Shown here: positions 63,738 through 64,000 of the stretch, piece after piece
Layout of the letters: each line of letters begins with the position of its first letter
Numbering within the stretch: position 1 is the stretch's first letter
NCBI RefSeq assembly: GCF_963664915.1
Contig: NZ_OY761810.1
Coordinates: forward strand, 1,316,661 to 1,380,660
DNA: 64,000 nucleotides
Direction: 5' to 3'
DNA from: an uncultured Caproiciproducens sp.
GTDB taxonomy: Bacteria; Bacillota; Clostridia; Oscillospirales; Acutalibacteraceae
Position numbers and translations under genes: made by a program
The notes under the pieces: generated by a model
Seen by the model: only the letters and a program-made list of their open reading frames with translations
The model's database searches: none
Told to the model about the DNA's origin: nothing

Positions 63738-64000
63738 ATGGAAATTAAAAAAAATGATGTTATAGATTTGGACATAACGGGTTATGCCGCGGAGGGAAAC
63801 GGCGTTGGCCGTTATAAAGATATTGCCGTGTTTGTGCCGCTCGCGGCTGCGGGGGACAAGCTCCGTGTAAAAATACTGAAAACGGCAAAGACCTATGCCT
63901 TTGGCCGGATCGATAAAATAGTAACCGCGTCAAAAGATCGGGTACCTCTTGACTGCGCCCAGTTTGCCCAGTGCGGGGGCTGCGTATACCGGCACATTAG
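63738..64000 (+). CDS. TRAM-domain 23S rRNA (uracil-5-)-methyltransferase, RlmD/RumA type (partial)
   Basis: The visible 87 residues contain a TRAM RNA-binding domain (residues ~1-60; EGNGVGRYKDIAVFVPLAAA and GDKLRVKILKTAKTYAFGRI) and the first cysteines of the iron-sulfur cluster (DCAQFAQCGGC). This is the start of an RlmD/RumA/TrmA-type SAM-dependent enzyme that makes 5-methyluridine in rRNA. The SAM domain lies beyond the right edge. ATG at 63738 follows GGGGGAG. Confidence 0.9.
   Translation, partial: MEIKKNDVIDLDITGYAAEGNGVGRYKDIAVFVPLAAAGDKLRVKILKTAKTYAFGRIDKIVTASKDRVPLDCAQFAQCGGCVYRHI

Overview
The window is a low-to-moderate-GC Firmicutes chromosome segment, most likely a gut or anaerobic clostridium of the Oscillospiraceae/Ruminococcaceae type. 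The evidence is consensus sigma-A promoters, strong Shine-Dalgarno sites with many TTG/GTG starts, an aldo/keto reductase with ferredoxin-type clusters, an M23 sporulation-type peptidase, a dockerin protein and the character of the 16S rRNA. The species call is inference; a 16S search would settle it.

Layout. (a) 1-2 kb: the start of a mannose-family PTS operon (EIIB, running off the left edge), a divergent GntR regulator, and three tRNA genes (Pro, Thr, Tyr). (b) 2.3-11.5 kb: an accessory, partly decayed block read on the minus strand. It holds unrelated small genes (DUF5412-like, condensation-type acyltransferase, dienelactone hydrolase, GIY-YIG, GNAT, zinc ribbon, alanine racemase, E2-like acyltransferase, ECF sigma plus membrane partner) mixed with broken alpha/beta-hydrolase, metallo-beta-lactamase and IS3 genes. 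A short repeated intergenic sequence occurs at three gene boundaries. (c) 11.5-23.4 kb: a sugar/polyol utilisation regulon that carries its own complete phosphotransferase chain. EI, an HPr without Ser46, and galactitol-type EIIA/EIIB/EIIC are encoded together with two class II aldolases, a split transketolase, a zinc alcohol dehydrogenase, a 2-hydroxyacid dehydrogenase, a small zinc-motif membrane protein and a SorC regulator. (d) 23.5-34.3 kb: a TetR/oleate hydratase pair, a damaged TauE transporter, YihY, secreted proteins, a P-loop kinase, a ferredoxin-type aldo/keto reductase and an AraC regulator. (e) 34.5-43.6 kb: a TetR-MMPL-coiled-coil export cluster, two tandem transglutaminase proteins and an atypical dihydropteroate synthase. 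(f) 43.6-50.3 kb: an rRNA operon in the order 16S-tRNA(Ala)-tRNA(Ile)-23S-tRNA(Lys)-tRNA(Glu)-152-bp tandem repeat-5S-tRNA(Asn). (g) 50.4-64 kb: housekeeping genes, including HAD phosphatases, MTA/SAH nucleosidase, a cyclase-family enzyme, LexA, an M23 peptidase, an FHA-FtsW fusion with a class B PBP, pyridoxal kinase, a beta-helix acyltransferase, a dockerin protein, a trpB2 pseudogene and the start of a TRAM-domain RNA methyltransferase.

How the parts work together. In region (c) the EI-HPr-EIIA-EIIB-EIIC relay would import and phosphorylate a polyol or sugar. The zinc dehydrogenase would oxidise the phosphorylated product, and the aldolases and split transketolase would cleave it into central metabolites, under SorC control through palindromes near 14.33 and 16.59 kb. 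The substrate cannot be read from sequence. The best candidates for something undescribed are this self-contained PTS relay with its small membrane protein, the repeated gene-boundary sequence at 3-7 kb, the tRNA(Glu)-derived tandem repeat, and a probable C-rich small RNA beside lexA.
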